Source: Pseudomonadota bacterium
Lineage (GTDB): Bacteria > Desulfobacterota > Desulfovibrionia > Desulfovibrionales > Desulfovibrionaceae
Length of the DNA stretch: 18,261 nucleotides
Assembly: GCA_023435825.1 (NCBI GenBank)
Contig: JAEZMB010000123.1
Location: 1 to 18,261 of the forward strand
Direction of reading: 5' to 3'
Below, one piece after another: positions 15,258 through 18,261 of this stretch. Under the pieces are notes generated by a model. The model did no database searches. It was not told the DNA's origin and was given only the letters and a program-made list of their open reading frames with translations. The position numbers were made by a program, and so were the translations under genes. Positions within the stretch are counted from its first letter, which is position 1. Every line of letters begins with the position of its first letter.

Positions 15258-17996
15258 TTACGGTCCTTCGAACCCCAGGCTCGCCCGGCACTCCCCGGGG
15301 CAGGACACGCCCAGGGGCGTGGTCCCCGGCGGCAGCTCCAGGGCCGGCAGGCCGCGCGTGTCCAGGGCCAGCCGTGCGGCCATGGGGTACTGGGGCGCGC
15401 TCCACAGCTGGACCCCGTCGCCGGTCAGGCGAAACCGCACCCGCACCGTGCCCGTGAAGCCGCCAAGGTCCAGGGAGGCCGTGCGCGCCACCCCCAGCCC
15501 GTCCCAGCGGCCCGATCGGGTGCTCAAAAACGCGTCGACCAAACGGTACTCGCCGTCGCCCAGGGCCACCTCGGCCACCGCCCCGTTTTTCCCCTCTGGA
15601 TCGCCAAAAAGCCTCGGGAACCAGGTCAATTCCAGCGACTTGGCCGGATAGGCGGTGGTTGCGGCATAGGCCGCGAAACACGGCTTGGCGTCGGGGCAGG
15701 ACAGGGCCGGATCGTTTTGCAGACGCACGGTTGTCGCGCCGGCGTCGGCCGCGCCCGGGTCGAAGGCTTCGGCCGTATAGAGCGGCGCCAGGACGGCCTC
15801 GCCCTCGCCGCCCGGCTCCAGGGAGGCGCGCAGACAGGCCGGGCCGGCCAGGGGCAGCGGCACGGACGCGCCGCCAAGGACCAACGTCGCGCCGCCGGGA
15901 TTGCCGGCCAGCGTCACGCCCTCAGGCGAAAACGCCTCCCGGCCGGCGTTGCCCAGGACCGCCGGCCGGCCGGGCGACAGGGGCACGGTCCAGGGACAGA
16001 CGTTTCCCGACGGGTCGAGCACGTACTGCCCCGGATAGGCCGTGCCGGCCGGACACGGGGCCACCGGGGTGTTGGCGGCCAGCCGGGCCGAGCGCTCGGC
16101 CGCCCCGGCCCCGGGCAGGCCGGGATCGCCGGACACGGTCAGGCGCGCCTCCAGCCGGGTGACGGCCACGGGCTCGCGCTCGAAGCCCGGGCTCATGATG
16201 AGGCGCACGGTCAGCGAACGGCCCGGCGGCGGCGGCGCGGCCGGATCGTAAGGAATGAGCGAGTCGGCATCCGGTCCGACCAGGACAAAGGCCCGACCGG
16301 TGGGCGTGTCGTCGTCCGGGTAGTCCGTGATCCGGGAGTCCATGGCCAGGGCGGCCAGGGCCACGGTCTGGCCGGGCAGGGGCGTGAACACATAGGTGGC
16401 CTCCCCGGCCCGGCCCCGGTCGGCCAGGACGAGACCCTCGCCCGTGGCCCGGAGGTTGCGCGAGGCGGCCATCTCGCCAAAGGCCGTGTCCGGCCGGAAG
16501 CTGGCCGAAAAGGCGGCCGTCGGCAGGTTCGGGGCGGCATTGACCAGGGGCAGGCGATGGACGGCCACGCCGGCCAGGCTGGCCACGGGCGTGGCGGCCT
16601 CGGGCAGGGGCCGGGCCGAGGCGTCGCCGCCGGTCGGGACCAGGACCAGGGCCTCCCGGGCGGCCCGGCCGTCCGGACCGCCGTGGGGCAGGGCCGGCAG
16701 GAATCGGCCGGGCAGGTACCAGCGGGCGAAGGCCTCGAAATACGGCCGCGTCCAGGGATCGGACTCGCGCCACAGGATCAGGGCCGCCCGGGGCGCGGCC
16801 GCCTCGTCCAGGGCTGCGGCCAGGGTTTTCAGGCGGCTGTCGTCGCGGCGATAGAAAAACGGCGCGGCCGGGATATTGGGAGCGGCCAGCCCCAGCCCCA
16901 GCAGCAGGGCCAGGACATGGGCGCTACGACGGGCCGGCAGCCGGGCCAGCAGGACCGAAACCCCCAGCCCGGCCGCCAGCAACGCGGCGAACAGGCAGGG
17001 CAGCACGTAGCGCACCTGGAAATGATGGGCCGTGGTGGCCCGGCCCCAGGCCAGGCCAAAGACGCAGACGAAAAGCAGGCCGACCAGCACCGCCCCGCGC
17101 CGCCGGCCGGGATCGACCAGACCCAGGGCAAATCCGGCCAGGGCCGGCCCGGCCAAAAGCCAGGGGTAGGCCGGGCGGCCCAGAAAGGCGGCGTAGTGGC
17201 TGGCGAACGCGGCAAAGACCGCTTCCAGGGACGCGCCAAGCGGGGCCAGATGCGGCGTGCCCGCGCCAAGCAGATACTGGCGCAGGCCCGACGTCGCCAG
17301 CCACCACGGGGCAAAGGCCACCAGGATCAGGGCGCAGGCCACGGCCAGGCCGGCCAGGGTGCGGCGGCGCGTCGGGGCCTCGTCGCCCTCGGGCCAAACC
17401 AGGAACAGCCCCGTGGCCAGCACGGCGAAGGCCAGGAAGCCGGCGGCCAGATAGGACGTGTAGAAGGCTGCCGCGCCAAACCAGCCGACCATGAGCCAGT
17501 CCCGGCGATGGCCGCCGGAAAGCGCCCGCAGCAAAAACAGCGTCGCGCCAAGAACGCAGAATCCAAACAGGGCATACAGCCGGACCTGCTGGCTCACGTC
17601 CACATGGTAAAGGCATCCCGCCAGGGCCGCCCCGGCGAACAGGCCGCAGGCCGTGCCGCCCAGGCGGCGGCCGATCAAGAAGAGCAGTGGCGCGCAGGCC
17701 GCGCCGGCCAGGGCCGACGGCAGCCGGGCGAAAAAGTCGCTGTGGCCGAAAAACCAGAGCATCAGGTGGACGACAACGTAGTGCAGCGGCGGCTGGAAAT
17801 CGATAAACGGCGAATACTGCCAGGCCGCCCCGGCCACCACGTCGGCCACCGAGGGCTCCATGGCCCGCATGAGCGTGGTCAGCTCATCGTAAAAGGACAT
17901 CGACGGCCCGCCCAGCTCGTGCAGACGCGGGGCCAGGGCCAGAAGGAACAGGATCAGCGGCCAGGGACGACGCAGGTTTTCGGTAAGACGTTTCAC
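15258..17996 (-). CDS. GT39/ArnT-like polytopic glycosyltransferase with large C-terminal ectodomain
   Basis: This is a protein of about 912 residues. Residues ~1-380 form a polytopic membrane region of the GT-C fold, which transfers sugars from a polyprenyl-phosphate donor on the outer face of the inner membrane. After helix 1 comes the acidic pair D37-E38 (FYDE). PPLHY (69-73) and RLPSALAG (91-98) follow, all hallmarks of the GT39/ArnT group. The remaining ~530 residues are soluble, rich in G, P, A and V, contain at least seven cysteines, and are probably periplasmic and beta-rich. They match no domain I recognise and are much longer than the ArnT tail. The start is uncertain. I chose the GTG at 17996 because the protein then begins (M)KRLTENLRRPWPL just before helix 1; GTG at 18014 and TTG at 18032 are alternatives, and none has a good ribosome site. 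Confidence 0.8.
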   Translation of the reverse strand: MKRLTENLRRPWPLILFLLALAPRLHELGGPSMSFYDELTTLMRAMEPSVADVVAGAAWQYSPFIDFQPPLHYVVVHLMLWFFGHSDFFARLPSALAGAACAPLLFLIGRRLGGTACGLFAGAALAGCLYHVDVSQQVRLYALFGFCVLGATLFLLRALSGGHRRDWLMVGWFGAAAFYTSYLAAGFLAFAVLATGLFLVWPEGDEAPTRRRTLAGLAVACALILVAFAPWWLATSGLRQYLLGAGTPHLAPLGASLEAVFAAFASHYAAFLGRPAYPWLLAGPALAGFALGLVDPGRRRGAVLVGLLFVCVFGLAWGRATTAHHFQVRYVLPCLFAALLAAGLGVSVLLARLPARRSAHVLALLLGLGLAAPNIPAAPFFYRRDDSRLKTLAAALDEAAAPRAALILWRESDPWTRPYFEAFARWYLPGRFLPALPHGGPDGRAAREALVLVPTGGDASARPLPEAATPVASLAGVAVHRLPLVNAAPNLPTAAFSASFRPDTAFGEMAASRNLRATGEGLVLADRGRAGEATYVFTPLPGQTVALAALAMDSRITDYPDDDTPTGRAFVLVGPDADSLIPYDPAAPPPPGRSLTVRLIMSPGFEREPVAVTRLEARLTVSGDPGLPGAGAAERSARLAANTPVAPCPAGTAYPGQYVLDPSGNVCPWTVPLSPGRPAVLGNAGREAFSPEGVTLAGNPGGATLVLGGASVPLPLAGPACLRASLEPGGEGEAVLAPLYTAEAFDPGAADAGATTVRLQNDPALSCPDAKPCFAAYAATTAYPAKSLELTWFPRLFGDPEGKNGAVAEVALGDGEYRLVDAFLSTRSGRWDGLGVARTASLDLGGFTGTVRVRFRLTGDGVQLWSAPQYPMAARLALDTRGLPALELPPGTTPLGVSCPGECRASLGFEGP

Positions 17997-18159
17997 GGCC
18001 AAGGGGTCTATCACGCCGGGCCAGGAGTGCAAGGGGGGCGGCAGCCCGGCCCGGCGGCGGGGCGCGGCGCGCGCCGGCCCATGGCCAGGAGCGAAAGCGG
18101 CGGCAAAGACCGGGGCAAGACCGCCCGTACGTATCGTGGCCGTCTAGGTCGAACCGGGT

Positions 18160-18261
18160 CTAAACCGCCCCGGCGGCCGCCCGCTTGCGCCGCAGCCGGC
18201 GCAGCAGGTCGGCCCAGACCTCGCGGGGGGCGGGCTCGTCCTCCGGCGCGCCCACCAGCAC
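18160..18261 (-). CDS. C-terminal end of an unidentified gene, cut by window edge
   Basis: On the minus strand one frame runs from the window edge to a TAG at 18160-18162 and gives 33 residues. The piece is acidic first (GAPEDEPAP), then strongly basic and helical (LLRRLRRKRAAA), which is a typical protein tail. It is too short to assign a family. It would lie upstream of, and in the same direction as, the GT39-like gene. The ~160 nt between them hold no promoter I can defend. Confidence 0.45.
   Translation of the reverse strand: MLVGAPEDEPAPREVWADLLRRLRRKRAAAGAV

Noticed and set aside
12586..15681. Minus-strand open frame continuing upstream of the CheC-like gene
   Set aside because: It lies opposite the FAD/radical SAM fusion and is compositionally a shadow. 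A good ribosome site and the conserved CheC N-terminus place the start at 12585.
18033..18110. GC-alternating stretch (around GCGCGCGCC) as a terminator or protein site
   Set aside because: Several mutually exclusive weak pairings are possible and none stands out from the background composition.

Overview
The window is very GC-rich (about 70% by eye) and tightly packed with complete protein genes. I think it comes from a delta-proteobacterial sulfate reducer of the Desulfovibrionaceae (Desulfovibrio / Solidesulfovibrio type). Three things suggest this. One is a NarI-like cytochrome b followed by an HdrD/DsrK/HmcF-like iron-sulfur protein. Another is a periplasmic-binding-domain/PAS sensor of the kind common in that group. 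The third is a pair of intergenic hairpin elements starting GCCTYCGG. This assignment is inference, because no rRNA or other marker gene is present.

Layout. Positions 1-50 hold a hairpin repeat. 72-1544 (+) is a B12-binding-type radical SAM enzyme resembling HpnJ. 1567-2191 is a DinJ/YafQ-type toxin-antitoxin pair with its own palindromic operator. 2199-4325 (+) is a GT2-GT4 double glycosyltransferase. 4344-5948 (-) is a soluble PAS hybrid histidine kinase, and 6099-8120 (+), divergent from it, is a membrane-anchored binding-protein/PAS/GAF sensor with no output domain. 8180-10326 (+) is a promoter, a leader hairpin and a two-gene redox operon (cytochrome b plus Fe-S protein). 10370-12585 (-) is a CheC-type phosphatase followed 2 nt later by a second B12-type radical SAM enzyme. 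12763-15156 (+) is a fusion of an FAD-dependent amine-oxidase-like protein with a radical SAM/SPASM protein. A second hairpin repeat and a terminator candidate follow. 15258-17996 (-) is a GT39/ArnT-like membrane glycosyltransferase with a very large C-terminal ectodomain. 18160-18261 (-) is the tail of a gene cut by the window edge.

How the genes may work together. Two glycosyltransferases and three radical SAM enzymes suggest a locus for making or modifying an envelope glycan or glycolipid, although nothing in the window names the product. The kinase and the divergent sensor each lack what the other has, so they may form one split signalling system. The cytochrome b/HdrD-like pair should exchange electrons between the menaquinone pool and a cytoplasmic thiol/disulfide or Fe-S partner. 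No intergenic stretch exceeds 300 bases. I saw no tRNA, rRNA, CRISPR array or insertion sequence.
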